Notes under the pieces: model-generated
The model's database searches: none
Told to the model about the DNA's origin: nothing
Seen by the model: the letters and a program-made list of their open reading frames with translations, nothing else
Assembly (NCBI GenBank): GCA_963797115.1
Contig: CAWCOH010000001.1
Location: forward strand, 2,728,001 to 2,792,000
DNA length: 64,000 nt
Source of the DNA: AP-15 sp963797115
Lineage (GTDB): Bacteria; Pseudomonadota; Alphaproteobacteria; ATCC43930; CGMCC-115725
Direction: 5' to 3'
Position numbers and translations under genes: made by a program
Part shown: piece by piece, positions 7,494 through 15,880 of the stretch
Layout: each line of letters starts with the position of its first letter
Numbering within the stretch: position 1 is the stretch's first letter

Positions 7494-8607
7494 CGCACTG
7501 GCCCGCGCGCGGCGGCTCATCGTCAAGATCGGCTCGGCGTTGCTTGTCGCCGAGAGCGGCGAGATCCGGCGCCAATGGCTCGCCGCACTCGCCGAAGACG
7601 TGGCGCGCTGCCGGGCCCGCCGCCAGGAGGTGATCCTCGTCTCCTCCGGGGCTATCGCGATCGGTCGTCGCCATCTCGGCCTCGCCGGACGGCGGCTGCG
7701 GCTCGAGGAAAAGCAGGCCGCTGCCGCCACCGGCCAGATCCGCCTTGCCCACGCCTATCAAGAGGCCTTGGCCCATCACGGCATCACCGTGGCCCAGATC
7801 CTGCTGACCCCCGACGACACCGAGGAGCGCCGGCGCCACTTGAACGCACGCGCGACCTTGGCCCAGCTGCTGGCGCTCGGCGCGGTTCCGGTCGTCAACG
7901 AGAACAACACGGTCGCCACCGCCGAGATCCGCTTCGGCGACAACGACCGGCTGGCCGCACGCGTCGCCCAGATGGTGAGCGCCGATATGCTGGTGCTGCT
8001 CTCCGACATCGACGGTCTTTACACCGCCGATCCGCGCGAGGACCCCAATGCCGGGCACGTCGCCGTGGTGTGCGAGATCGGGCCCGAGATCGAAGCGATG
8101 GCCGGCGAGGCGGCGCCCGGCTACAGCTCGGGCGGGATGGTGACCAAGCTCGCCGCCGCCCGCATCGCAACGGGCGCCGGTTGCCACATGCTGATCGCGC
8201 AGGGAACAGGCGCGGGCTCCCCCCTGGCCGATATCGAGGCAGGCGGTAGAGCAACTTTGTTCCTCCCGCGCGGCGAGCCCCGCTCGGCGCGAAAGGCGTG
8301 GATCGCCGGGGCGATCAACCCGTCGGGCGCGTTGACCGTCGACGATGGTGCGGCCGGTGCGCTGCGCCGCGGCAAGAGCCTCTTGCCCGCCGGCGTCGTC
8401 GCGGTTGAGGGTGCGTTCGAGCGCGGTGACGCGGTCATCATCCGCACCCGCGCCGGCTTCGAGGCGGGGCGCGGGCTGTCGGCCTACTCGAGCGACGACA
8501 TCAGGCGCATCGCCGGCTACAAGAGTGGTGAAATTGCCGGCATCCTCGGCTACCGTGGGCGCGACGAGATAATTCATCGCGACGATCTGGTGGTGACCGA
8601 ACGCTAA
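7480..8607 (+). CDS. proB: Glutamate 5-kinase
   Basis: The 375-residue protein has an amino-acid-kinase domain (LIVKIGSALLV, LVSSGAIAIGRRHLGL, NENNTVATAEIRFGDNDRLA, LLSDIDGLYTADPRED) and a C-terminal PUA domain from about residue 285 (RGKSLLPAGVVAVEGAFERGD). It phosphorylates glutamate to gamma-glutamyl phosphate, the first step of proline synthesis, and is usually feedback-inhibited by proline. It starts inside obg and its TAA overlaps the proA ATG (TAATG), which indicates coupled translation. Confidence 0.97.
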   Translation: MTPADALARARRLIVKIGSALLVAESGEIRRQWLAALAEDVARCRARRQEVILVSSGAIAIGRRHLGLAGRRLRLEEKQAAAATGQIRLAHAYQEALAHHGITVAQILLTPDDTEERRRHLNARATLAQLLALGAVPVVNENNTVATAEIRFGDNDRLAARVAQMVSADMLVLLSDIDGLYTADPREDPNAGHVAVVCEIGPEIEAMAGEAAPGYSSGGMVTKLAAARIATGAGCHMLIAQGTGAGSPLADIEAGGRATLFLPRGEPRSARKAWIAGAINPSGALTVDDGAAGALRRGKSLLPAGVVAVEGAFERGDAVIIRTRAGFEAGRGLSAYSSDDIRRIAGYKSGEIAGILGYRGRDEIIHRDDLVVTER

Positions 8608-9917
8608 TGACAACAAACGGTACGGATGGCGAGACCTTGCTGCGCGAACGGAGCGCGACGGCCGAGCCGGATCTGGCTTCGACGATGGCCGAGATCGGAC
8701 GCCACGCGCGTGAAGCCGCCGCCGGGCTGGCTCTCGCTTCCGCCGAGGCCAAGGTCACGGCGTTGTGCGAAGGCGCGCGCGCGGTGCGCGGCCGGGCCTC
8801 CGAGATCCTCGCCGCCAACGCCCGGGATCTCGCCGAGGGTGAGGATCTCTCCCTGGCGTTGCGCGACCGCCTAGCGCTCGATGGGAAGCGATTGGAGTCA
8901 ATCGCCCTGGGGCTCGAGGTGATCGCCGACTTACCCGACCCGGTCGGCCGCGTGCTCGCGCAATGGACGCGGCCGAACGGGCTGGCGATCGAGCGGGTCG
9001 CCGTGCCGCTCGGCGTCATCGGCATCATCTATGAGAGCCGGCCCAACGTCACTGCCGATGCCGGCGGGTTGGCGCTCAAATCCGGGAATGCCGCGATCCT
9101 GCGCGGCGGGTCCGAGAGCTTCCATTCGTCGCGCGCGCTGGTTGCGGCATTGCGCGACGGGCTGCGCCATGCCGGCTTGCCCGAAGACGCGATCCAGCTG
9201 GTGCCGACGCGCGACCGCGCCGCGGTCGGGCTGATGCTCGCAATGAGCGGCGTCATCGACATCATCGTGCCGCGCGGCGGGGCCTCTTTGATCGAGCGAG
9301 TTCAGCGCGAGAGCCGGATACCCGTAATCGCCCATCTCGAGGGCCTGTGCCATACTTATATCGACGGTGCCGCCGACCTCGAGAAGGCGCGGGCGATTGT
9401 GCTCAACGCCAAGATGCGGCGGGTGTCGATCTGCGGCGCAACGGAGACCCTGCTGGTCGACCGCAAGGTTGCCAAGATTGTCTTGCCGCCGATCCTCGCC
9501 GCGCTGCGTGCCGCCGGTTGCGAATTGCGCGGCGACCCCGAGGTCCTGGCCCTCGACAATGCGGTCACCCCGGCAACCGAACAGGATTGGCGCACGGAAT
9601 ATCTCGACGCGATCCTCGCAGTCCGCGTCGTCGACGGGGTCGGCGACGCGATCGAGCATATCGAGCGCTTCGGCTCGCACCACACCGATGCGATCGTGAC
9701 CGAGGATCGGGCCGTAGCGGAACGCTTTCTGCGCGAAGTCGACAGCGCCATCGTTCTGGTCAACGCCTCGACGCAATTCGCCGATGGCGGTGAGTTCGGG
9801 ATGGGGGCCGAGATCGGCATCTCGACCCAACGGCTGCCGCCGCGCGGGCCGGTCGGTGCGGCCGAGCTGACGACCTACAAATATCTCGTGCGCGGCAGCG
9901 GGCAGGTGCGCCCCTGA
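8607..9917 (+). CDS. proA: Gamma-glutamyl phosphate reductase
   Basis: The 436-residue protein has the aldehyde-dehydrogenase fold. Blocks include GIIYESRPNVTADAGGLALK, GNAAILRGGSESFHSS, MRRVSICGATETLLVD (containing the catalytic cysteine) and FGSHHTDAIVTEDRAVAERF. It reduces gamma-glutamyl phosphate to glutamate-5-semialdehyde with NADPH, the second proline step. It is slightly longer at the N-terminus than the ~420-residue norm. Its TGA overlaps the probable start region of nadD. Confidence 0.97.
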   Translation: MTTNGTDGETLLRERSATAEPDLASTMAEIGRHAREAAAGLALASAEAKVTALCEGARAVRGRASEILAANARDLAEGEDLSLALRDRLALDGKRLESIALGLEVIADLPDPVGRVLAQWTRPNGLAIERVAVPLGVIGIIYESRPNVTADAGGLALKSGNAAILRGGSESFHSSRALVAALRDGLRHAGLPEDAIQLVPTRDRAAVGLMLAMSGVIDIIVPRGGASLIERVQRESRIPVIAHLEGLCHTYIDGAADLEKARAIVLNAKMRRVSICGATETLLVDRKVAKIVLPPILAALRAAGCELRGDPEVLALDNAVTPATEQDWRTEYLDAILAVRVVDGVGDAIEHIERFGSHHTDAIVTEDRAVAERFLREVDSAIVLVNASTQFADGGEFGMGAEIGISTQRLPPRGPVGAAELTTYKYLVRGSGQVRP

Positions 9918-10963
9918 CCGCCCCTGGTCAGAGGCGGCCGAATACCGGCCGGCATCGCCGGATCGGGCTGCTGGGTGGTTCGTTCAACCCGGCTCATGGC
10001 GGCCACCTGCATTTGAGCCTGCTCGCTCTCGAGCGGCTTGCCCTCGACGAGATATGGTGGCTCGTCTCGCCGCAGAACCCGTTGAAGCCGGCTACCGGCA
10101 TGGCGCCGTTCGCGGCTCGGCTGGACCAGGCGCAGCGGGTCGCTAGGGGGCATCGGCGGATTGTCGTCAGCGACCTCGAAAGCAGGCTGGGCGGATCGGC
10201 CTACACCGCCGACACCCTGCGGGCGTTGCGCCGCCGCTTCCCGCGACTGCGCTTCGTCTGGCTGATGGGCGCCGACAATCTCGCGCAACTGCGCCATTGG
10301 CAGCGCTGGCGCGAGATCTTTCGGACGGTCCCAATTGCTGTCTTCGACCGCCCTTCCCATTCTTTGAAAGCGCTCGCTGGGCTTCCGGCGAAACGCTTTG
10401 CCCGACACCGCGTGCCGGTCTCGTCGGCGCGCCGATTGGCGGAGATGAATCTACCGGCTTGGGTGTTCATCCATAGCCGACTCGACCCTTGCTCGGCGAC
10501 CCGGATCCGTACCGAGCGAAGAGACGCATCGTTCCCGACCTTCATGCAGCAAAGACCCGAATTGTCCACGATCGCCACCTTCACGCCCCGCGCCCGCAGC
10601 CTCCCGCGTCCTCCGGCGCCGCAGCCGGGCGAACTCCTCGAACTCGTTTTGAGGGTCCTCGAGGACGGCAAGGCCGAGGATGTCGTGACCATCGAGCTCG
10701 CCGGCAAGACGACAATCGCCGACCAGATCGTGATCGCGACCGGCCGTTCGACCCGTCAGGTGCTGGCGTTGGCCGAGCACCTCGAAGAGGCGTTGTCGCG
10801 GCGGATGCGGATCGCGGTGGAGGGCAAGACGCAGGGCGACTGGGTGCTGATCGATGCGAGTGATGTGATCGTGCATTTGTTCCGGCCCGAGATCCGAGCC
10901 CACTACAATCTCGAAAAGATGTGGGGGGAAGCGCTGCCCGACGGTGTGGCGGCGCTGCCGTAA
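9914..10963 (+). CDS. nadD: NadD (nicotinate-nucleotide adenylyltransferase) fused in frame to RsfS
   Basis: One uninterrupted frame holds two proteins that are usually separate. The first ~195 residues are NadD: LLGGSFNPAHGGHLHLSLLA (nucleotide-binding motif), WWLVSPQNPLKP, FVWLMGADNLAQL and LDPCSATRIR. After a ~30-residue proline-rich linker, about 115 residues are the ribosomal silencing factor RsfS (Iojap): LLELVLRVLEDGKAEDVVTI, ATGRSTRQVLALAEHLEEAL and GDWVLIDASDVIVHLF. No ATG, GTG or TTG fits the NadD start. CTG 9914, overlapping the proA stop, is the best candidate, and TTG 10013 is too late because it would remove the GGSFNP loop. An in-frame ATG at 10544 could start RsfS on its own. 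Confidence 0.88.
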   Translation: MTAPGQRRPNTGRHRRIGLLGGSFNPAHGGHLHLSLLALERLALDEIWWLVSPQNPLKPATGMAPFAARLDQAQRVARGHRRIVVSDLESRLGGSAYTADTLRALRRRFPRLRFVWLMGADNLAQLRHWQRWREIFRTVPIAVFDRPSHSLKALAGLPAKRFARHRVPVSSARRLAEMNLPAWVFIHSRLDPCSATRIRTERRDASFPTFMQQRPELSTIATFTPRARSLPRPPAPQPGELLELVLRVLEDGKAEDVVTIELAGKTTIADQIVIATGRSTRQVLALAEHLEEALSRRMRIAVEGKTQGDWVLIDASDVIVHLFRPEIRAHYNLEKMWGEALPDGVAALP

Positions 10964-10981
10964 CCTCGGAGAACCCCGCCG

Positions 10982-11440
10982 ATCCGCATCCGCCTCCTCG
11001 CCGTCGGCAGGCTGCGCTCCGGGCCACTGGCCGCGTTGCAGGCGCTCTACGCCGCACGGCTCGTCCCTTCGCCTGCCATCGTCGAAATCGAGGTGCGCCA
11101 GCGCTTGCCGACTGCGGCGCTAAAGGCACGCGAAGCGCAGCTTATTCTCGAAGCTTTGCCGGCCGGGGTTCGCCTGGTCGCGCTCGACGAGCGCGGGGTG
11201 ATGTGGTCGAGCCGCGCGTTCTCCGAAAGGCTCGCGGCATGGCGCGACCAGGGAGCGGCTGAGCTCGCCTTTGCTATCGGCGGGGCCGACGGCCTCGGTG
11301 CTGCGGTGCTCGATCATGCCGAAGCGACATTGTCGCTGGGGCCGATGACCTGGCCGCACCTGCTAGTCCGCGGCATGCTCCTCGAGCAGCTCTACCGCGC
11401 CCAGCAGATCCTCGCCGGTCATCCCTATCATCGGGAATGA
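10982..11440 (+). CDS. rlmH: 23S rRNA pseudouridine-1915 N3-methyltransferase RlmH, apparent ATC start
   Basis: The body (AFAIGGADGLGAAVLDHAEA, LSLGPMTWPHLLVRGMLLEQ, LYRAQQILAGHPYHRE) is clearly RlmH, a SPOUT methyltransferase acting on pseudouridine 1915 of 23S rRNA in assembled ribosomes. The family start MRIRLLAVGRLRSGPL is matched by the codons from 10982, but the first codon is ATC. A Shine-Dalgarno GGAG lies at 10968-10971, ten bases before it. From there the product is 152 residues, the normal length. The first ordinary initiator is TTG 11036, which would remove the first core strand. It follows nadD-rsfS by 18 bases. Confidence 0.88.
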   Translation: MRIRLLAVGRLRSGPLAALQALYAARLVPSPAIVEIEVRQRLPTAALKAREAQLILEALPAGVRLVALDERGVMWSSRAFSERLAAWRDQGAAELAFAIGGADGLGAAVLDHAEATLSLGPMTWPHLLVRGMLLEQLYRAQQILAGHPYHRE

Positions 11441-11579
11441 CGAGCCGGACCGGCGGGGTTGCCTGCAGCGCCGCCCTCAGGCAGATGAGCGGCTCTCACC
11501 CTCCCGCCCCGTTGAGCACTACAGCTCCACAAGCGGTGCTGCGACCGGCGCACCCAAGGGATAGCGCGCCGGGAGGCAA

Positions 11580-11654
11580 TGGTGCCGGGTGAGGGATTCG
11601 AACCCCCGACCTTCGGTTTACAAAACCGCTGCACTGCCACTGTGCTAACCCGGC
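11580..11654 (-). tRNA. tRNA-Thr (anticodon TGT), CCA encoded
   Basis: The minus strand folds into a full cloverleaf: acceptor GCCGGGT paired with ACCCGGC, a D-arm, the anticodon loop TTTGTAA with TGT, the T-arm GGGGGTTCGAATCCCTC and an encoded CCA end. It marks the boundary between the housekeeping block and a zone of truncated genes, consistent with past use as an integration site. Confidence 0.95.
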
Positions 11655-11738
11655 ATAAATTAGATATTTCAGGTATATAGAGGATTGCCACAAGGGCACA
11701 AACCGTGAATTGGCACCCGATTGGCACCGCACCCCCTG

Positions 11739-12056
11739 TCAGCCTGTTTTGGCGCCCATGACCCCGAAGTCCCGTAGGATCGCGCTCTTGCCCGCACCGA
11801 AGGGGGTGAGCTCTATGAGGTCGATCGCGACGACATCGCCGGGTTTGGCGCCGCGGACAACGATCGGCCCGGTTATCGGCGCGAGGGGATGTCCATCGCA
11901 CACCGGCGTGAAGGGCGTTGGTACCGCGCCGATGTCCTCGATATCGTCGAAAGCGCCACGTTCCTCCACCGTAAACTCTTCACCTGAATCGACGGTCATC
12001 GTCGGCGGGGTGCTGGTATTCACCGAGAAGAGGTATTCGGTCGGGTTCGCTCTCAT
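11739..12056 (-). pseudogene. Acetamidase/formamidase, N-terminal fragment
   Basis: From ATG 12056 the frame reads PPTMTVDSGEEFTVE, RGAFDDIEDIGAVPTPFTPV, CDGHPLAPITGPIVVRGAKP and GDVVAIDLIELTPFGAGKSA, the conserved first third of FmdA/AmdA-family amidohydrolases. These hydrolyse small amides to ammonia and acid. It stops at residue 105, whereas full enzymes have 300 or more residues. The missing C-terminus is not found nearby. The cut lies 85 bases from tRNA-Thr. Confidence 0.8.
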
Positions 12057-12390
12057 GTGCCGCTCCCGATAGGTTGCAAAAACCTGGGTGGGATAGCAGC
12101 ACATACCTTGGCGACGGGGCAATCTTGGTATGGGCGCGCGAGAAACCAGCGGGTGCTGCCGCCGTCTCCCTCCTTCCCACAATAGGGTCGGGCCTTTGTG
12201 TCTTCGGAGGGGTCAGCACTGGTCGTGGGCGACTCATTCGCCGAGAGCTTAGGGAAAGTCGATGTTCGCCGGAGAGAGGCGATCTGCGCGATCGTCGGCC
12301 GGCCGTACGGGCTTGTTCCCTATTTGAGCCGACATCGGCCCACATCTGACTGCACACCTCCGCCATAGCGGTGACAGTCGCGAGTTGCAC

Positions 12391-12657
12391 TCACAACGGA
12401 ATGGCCAGCAGCGTGTCGAAATGACTACTGTCGCGGACCACCAGGCGCTCGGCGAAGCGCAGGCCGCCGGCTTCATCGCGAATCCTGTCGAGATAAACGC
12501 CGGTGGCGAACAGATCCGTGCGTCCGTCACGCATGATGCGCGCGACGAGAAAAGGCGTTTCGGCCGCGATGCTATCCGCCCCGTTTGGTCCGATCACCGG
12601 AAGACCGACGATGTGGCGGTAACTCTGCCGCTCAAGGATTTTATTCAGCCAGGGCAT
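12391..12657 (-). pseudogene. Ring-hydroxylating dioxygenase beta subunit, C-terminal fragment
   Basis: The 88-residue remnant (ILERQSYRHIVGLPVI, AETPFLVARIMRDG, TDLFATGVYLDRI, LRFAERLVVRDSSHFDTLLA) matches the end of the small SnoaL-fold subunit of aromatic dioxygenases. The N-terminal part is replaced at about 12660 by an IS110-type transposase fragment, so an IS event destroyed it. No alpha subunit is present. Confidence 0.65.
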
Positions 12658-12660
12658 ATC

Positions 12661-13272
12661 CGGATATCAGCCGCTGCGCCGCGACCGTCGCCAGCGGCTG
12701 GAAGAACTCCAAACCGGCGACGGCCGCGCCTTCCCTCAGCATCTTAAGACGCTTGTCAACCGTGAACTCGATCGGCTTGAACTTCTTCTCAAACAGATCA
12801 AGACCGTGGAGGCCGCGCGGGACGCGTTGCTAGCTGTGGAACAAACGGCCAAGCCGGCGCCGGCATCGATGTTACTTGACATAAGATAAGAGGCATCGGA
12901 CCAGAATTCGCCACCATTCTCTGGTCGGAAGGGCTATCCCGACACTTTGAAAACCGACGGCAGATCGCGGCGTATGCGGGTCTGGCTCCGACACCCTGGC
13001 AGAGCGGCGCGGTCGATCGAGAACAGGGAGTATCCAAAGCCGGCAACCCGCGACTGCGAACAACATTGATCCAGTTCGCCTGGCTATGGCTGCGCAATCA
13101 ACCGCGCTCAGCTCTCAGCGTCTGGTTTCATGAACGCGTAAGCCGCAACGGCGGCCGCCTGCGCAAGACAACCATCGTGGCACTGGCGCGAAAGCTACTG
13201 GTCGCACTCTGGAAATACGTGACCGCCGGTATCGTTATCGAAGGCGTTACGATGAAGGTTGCTAACGAATAG
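12661..13272 (+). mobile_element. IS110-family transposase, C-terminal fragment with frameshift
   Basis: The plus strand encodes RRDRRQRLEELQTGDGRALP and LDRLELLLKQIKTVEAARDA. After an indel at about 12890 it continues with GIGPEFATILWSEG, QIAAYAGLAPTPWQSGAVDR, EQGVSKAGNPRLRTTLIQFA and GGRLRKTTIVALARKLLVAL, ending at 13272. This is the transposase_20 half of an IS110/IS1111 enzyme. The DEDD N-terminal half is missing. Confidence 0.85.
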
Positions 13273-14070
13273 ACAACGTAATCCCGTCATCTCCAGGACC
13301 TGATCAGTCCTGGCGGATCCAGGTAGACGAACCGTAGCAAACCATGGCCTGAAATGCCGCTTTCGAGAATGGTTCTCGTCTTCCTGAGCCTTGCCCGCCG
13401 AAAGCGGGATCTTGGTGCAGCTGCTATGAGCGGCAACCGCATGTGAGGTTGACTGTGCTCCGAAACGGGCCGCGTCGCGCAAATGGGCTTGGGCCTGGGA
13501 TCCCGAAGCACTGGAGACGTTTCGATGTCACCGTGATGGGCCCCCTTGACGAAGCCCTCGTCATGTGAGGCTTGCTCAGCGTTCACTCACGTTGCGGCCT
13601 GCACACTCGCGCGGTCACCAATTCGTGACCGCTACCCGAAGGCTTCAGCCATTTCGTCACTTCCATGACTGCTCCGGTTGCTTCCGGCGGGAGCGAGATC
13701 GCCGGGTGGGCCTTTCACCCACTGGAAAGGTGCCGCCTTTCCACGGCGCAAACCCAAAGCGGTCCTTGATTAACATTAACCGGTAGCGAAGTGCGTGCAA
13801 CCTCGCCCGATTGGTTTTCCGAGCTGGTGGTTTCGGTCTCCCGGAAAATGCGCTACGGTTTTGAGGTGATACCTTCCGAAATGTTGCGCCGTTCTTCTTT
13901 GTGGCAATCGTAAAGGTTTTGTCACTGCCCGACCGAGGCGGAAGACCTGCGCGCCCCGTGGAATTATCTACAACACCGATCATCGGACTCTCGGTCGGCG
14001 TGCCAAGCTGCCGCCCCGGGGATCCTCGCCGCCAATGTGGCGGGCGGGCTACAGCCGCCCGATCATGGCG
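13273..14070. other. Non-coding stretch, probable IS110 flank and debris
   Basis: No convincing gene. The first ~300 bases directly after the transposase stop are probably the IS110 terminal non-coding region. The remaining sequence to 14070 has only short frames with no recognisable protein pattern. Confidence 0.5.
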
Positions 14071-14235
14071 TCACTCGTAGCCGAGACTTCCATCACGGGC
14101 GTTTACACAATGACCCGCCGGACAACAAAGGAAATCCTTCTTGAAATCCGTACAGGCCGGGAGCGCCAAAACCAATCCTACAACGATCCCGTAAAGCACG
14201 GTGATGCACGATACCGATTTCATTCGCTCCGACAT
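14071..14235 (-). CDS. Small cysteine-rich putative lipoprotein (54 aa)
   Basis: An ATG at 14235 opens a 54-codon frame ending with TGA at 14071. The product has a short charged start (MSERMK), a hydrophobic core (LYGIVVGLVLALPAC) ending in a lipobox-like LPAC, then TDFKKDFLCCPAGHCVNARD. A GGAGGG Shine-Dalgarno lies 7 bases before the ATG. A signal peptide, lipobox, a CCxxxxC cluster and a good ribosome site support a real gene despite its size. It would be an outer-membrane or periplasmic lipoprotein of unknown role. No homologue is recalled. Confidence 0.6.
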   Translation of the reverse strand: MSERMKSVSCITVLYGIVVGLVLALPACTDFKKDFLCCPAGHCVNARDGSLGYE

Positions 14236-14551
14236 CAGCCGACCCTCCGCGGGCGAGCATCAAAGCAAGAGGGACGATTACGGCAACCCCGAGAATTCGC
14301 GAACGCCACCTACGGGCCTGCGCCTGGCGGCCGACGAGGAGACGTGACGTCAACTCTCCGCCTCCGGGCTCGTCTTAGCGGATAGCGCCCCTAACCGGCG
14401 TTGTCTTCACCCCAACGTGCTCGGTCGAGACCCCCAACACGTCCGCGATCGCCGCCCACGCACCCACCCCGTGCCGCACCACGCCCTCGACCAGCTCGTC
14501 TGGTCCTTGGGGCGATAAGCGTTAAGAACCCCCAAACCCTAATTATAACTT
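14236..14551. other. Intergenic debris
   Basis: No supported gene. At 14395-14520 the minus strand has a stop-free stretch with a helix-turn-helix-like segment (AWAAIADVLGVSTEHV) but no start. It may be the remnant of a gene linked to the DUF5681 fragment next to it. Confidence 0.35.
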
Positions 14552-14930
14552 TCACAAACATTTAGCAGCGATCCGAGCTTGAATGCCCCGTCGTGTGTTT
14601 ATCCGAACAGCGTGAATTTTCCAGAAACCAACTATGGTCGGGTGAAACGAGATCGGGAGAGGCCTAGCGGCGGCAGCTTCGCCGTTCGCACCGGGCTCGC
14701 CGGCTTTGTGCTCGACGTCTTTCATCATGTCGATCAACATCTGGGTCGTGCGGAGATCGGCACTCGCCAATGTGTCGAACATCTGCGTAACGGTCGCCTC
14801 GCGCTTGGTGGTCTTGCAGCGCCGCCCGTCGATAGTCACGACCCCCGTCTCATTCAGCGCATCGGCCAGCCCGCCATCGCTCACCTCCTTGTCACATCGG
14901 AGCTTGTATTTATAGGCGCATTGTGCTAGT
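14552..14930 (-). pseudogene. DUF5681-type protein fragment
   Basis: The frame reads GVVTIDGRRCKTTKREATVT, SADLRTTQMLIDMMKDVEHK and AGEPGANGEAAAARPLP. It matches the second half of DUF5681 proteins (a KREA(I/V) block followed by a helix with (T/K)MLIDM(L/M)KD). These are small proteins often carried in prophage-like or integrative regions. The N-terminal glycine/proline-rich half is missing upstream of about 14910. Confidence 0.55.
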
Positions 14931-15217
14931 GTAGCAAACTATAAACGTGAGTTTATTGGCAACAACTCGGCGGTGCCAAATGCCGACAGCTCGGCGGTGC
15001 CAATACCGACGCAAATCCTCCCTGCAGCCTCCCTCAGCAGCGCCAAACGCCTCCCTGCTGCCCGAGCCCTCTGCCTGGCGCCTAATTATTTGATCTGCTT
15101 GGCCTTATGGTCGATCGCCCCGGCGGTTTTCCGGATCGCCGCGAATTTTCTCCCTGCTCTGAGGGAGGGACGCGGCCCCTCCCTCTCCCCGCTTGCGCGG
15201 AGCGAGGGTCTTAAAGG
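14931..15217. other. Intergenic region with palindromic repeat
   Basis: No gene seen. An AT-rich start (14930-14960) with repeated AACTCGGCGGTGCCAA units (14963 and 14988) is followed near 15150-15205 by a member of the CCCTCTCCCC / GCGGAG repeat family also seen at 720-870 and 52190-52260. Confidence 0.5.
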
Positions 15218-15820
15218 CTATTCGGCCGGGGCGACGGCAGGCCCCCTCCGGCCGAAGCTCGGGGTGTCGGTGCGATCGACCAGGGCTTCGGGGCCCTCCG
15301 TCGGCAGGTTCTCGAGCCAGTTGATCCCGGCGTCGATGTCGTTCTCCCACATCTCGCGCGGCATCTCGTAGAGGAACTCGACGCCGTAGCCGTTCGGGTC
15401 GTTGATATAGACGCTGTGCGTCACCCCATGGTTGACGCGCCAGTTGAACTTGACGCCCCGGCTCTGCAGGAACGCAAGCTGCTTCAGCCATGCTTCGCGG
15501 TTCGGCATGGTCAGCGCCACATGATTGATCGCGACCTGGCTGTTGGCCAGCACCCAATCGGCGGGCGGCGGCAGGTTCGTGCTCTCGACCAGCGCGACGG
15601 TGTGATGGGTCAGCTTGCCGTCATTGACCGCACTGTAGAAACGCATCTTCGGCGGGTTCGGGCGATCAGGGCGCTGGTGCAATTCGCCGACTTGCCTGAA
15701 GCCGACAATCTCGGTCCAGAATTTGTGCAACTCGTCGATGTCGCGAACGTTCAGCACCAGATGGTTGATGCCGGATGGGCTCACGGCCTCGGTCGGGGGA
15801 TTGATATTCGTCTCTGCCAT
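15218..15820 (-). CDS. VOC-family (glyoxalase/extradiol dioxygenase fold) protein
   Basis: The start ATG 15820 (MAETN) has a GGAGG ribosome site. The 200-residue protein shows paired beta-alpha-beta modules: GINHLVLNVRDIDELHKFWT, GFRQVGELHQ, TVALVESTNL, INHVALTMPNREAWLKQLAF, and THSVYINDPNGYGVEFLYE. Metal ligands of the VOC fold are plausible at His in INHL, His in INHVAL and the terminal Glu in VEFLYE. A dioxygenase or lyase role is possible; the substrate is unknown. It lies downstream of the DUF364 and amidase genes, 60 bases apart. Confidence 0.85.
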   Translation of the reverse strand: MAETNINPPTEAVSPSGINHLVLNVRDIDELHKFWTEIVGFRQVGELHQRPDRPNPPKMRFYSAVNDGKLTHHTVALVESTNLPPPADWVLANSQVAINHVALTMPNREAWLKQLAFLQSRGVKFNWRVNHGVTHSVYINDPNGYGVEFLYEMPREMWENDIDAGINWLENLPTEGPEALVDRTDTPSFGRRGPAVAPAE

Positions 15821-15880
15821 CATAGCCTCCGGATATCTGCCTGTTATTTGGGTACTCCGGTTGCGGAGATCCAGCAAGGG

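Noticed and set aside
13066..13272. Separate small gene at the end of the IS110 fragment
   Set aside because: It is the C-terminus of the IS110 transposase continuing the same frame.
14973..15371. A plus-strand frame with a hydrophobic stretch
   Set aside because: It runs into the antisense of the VOC gene and has no ribosome site or conserved pattern.
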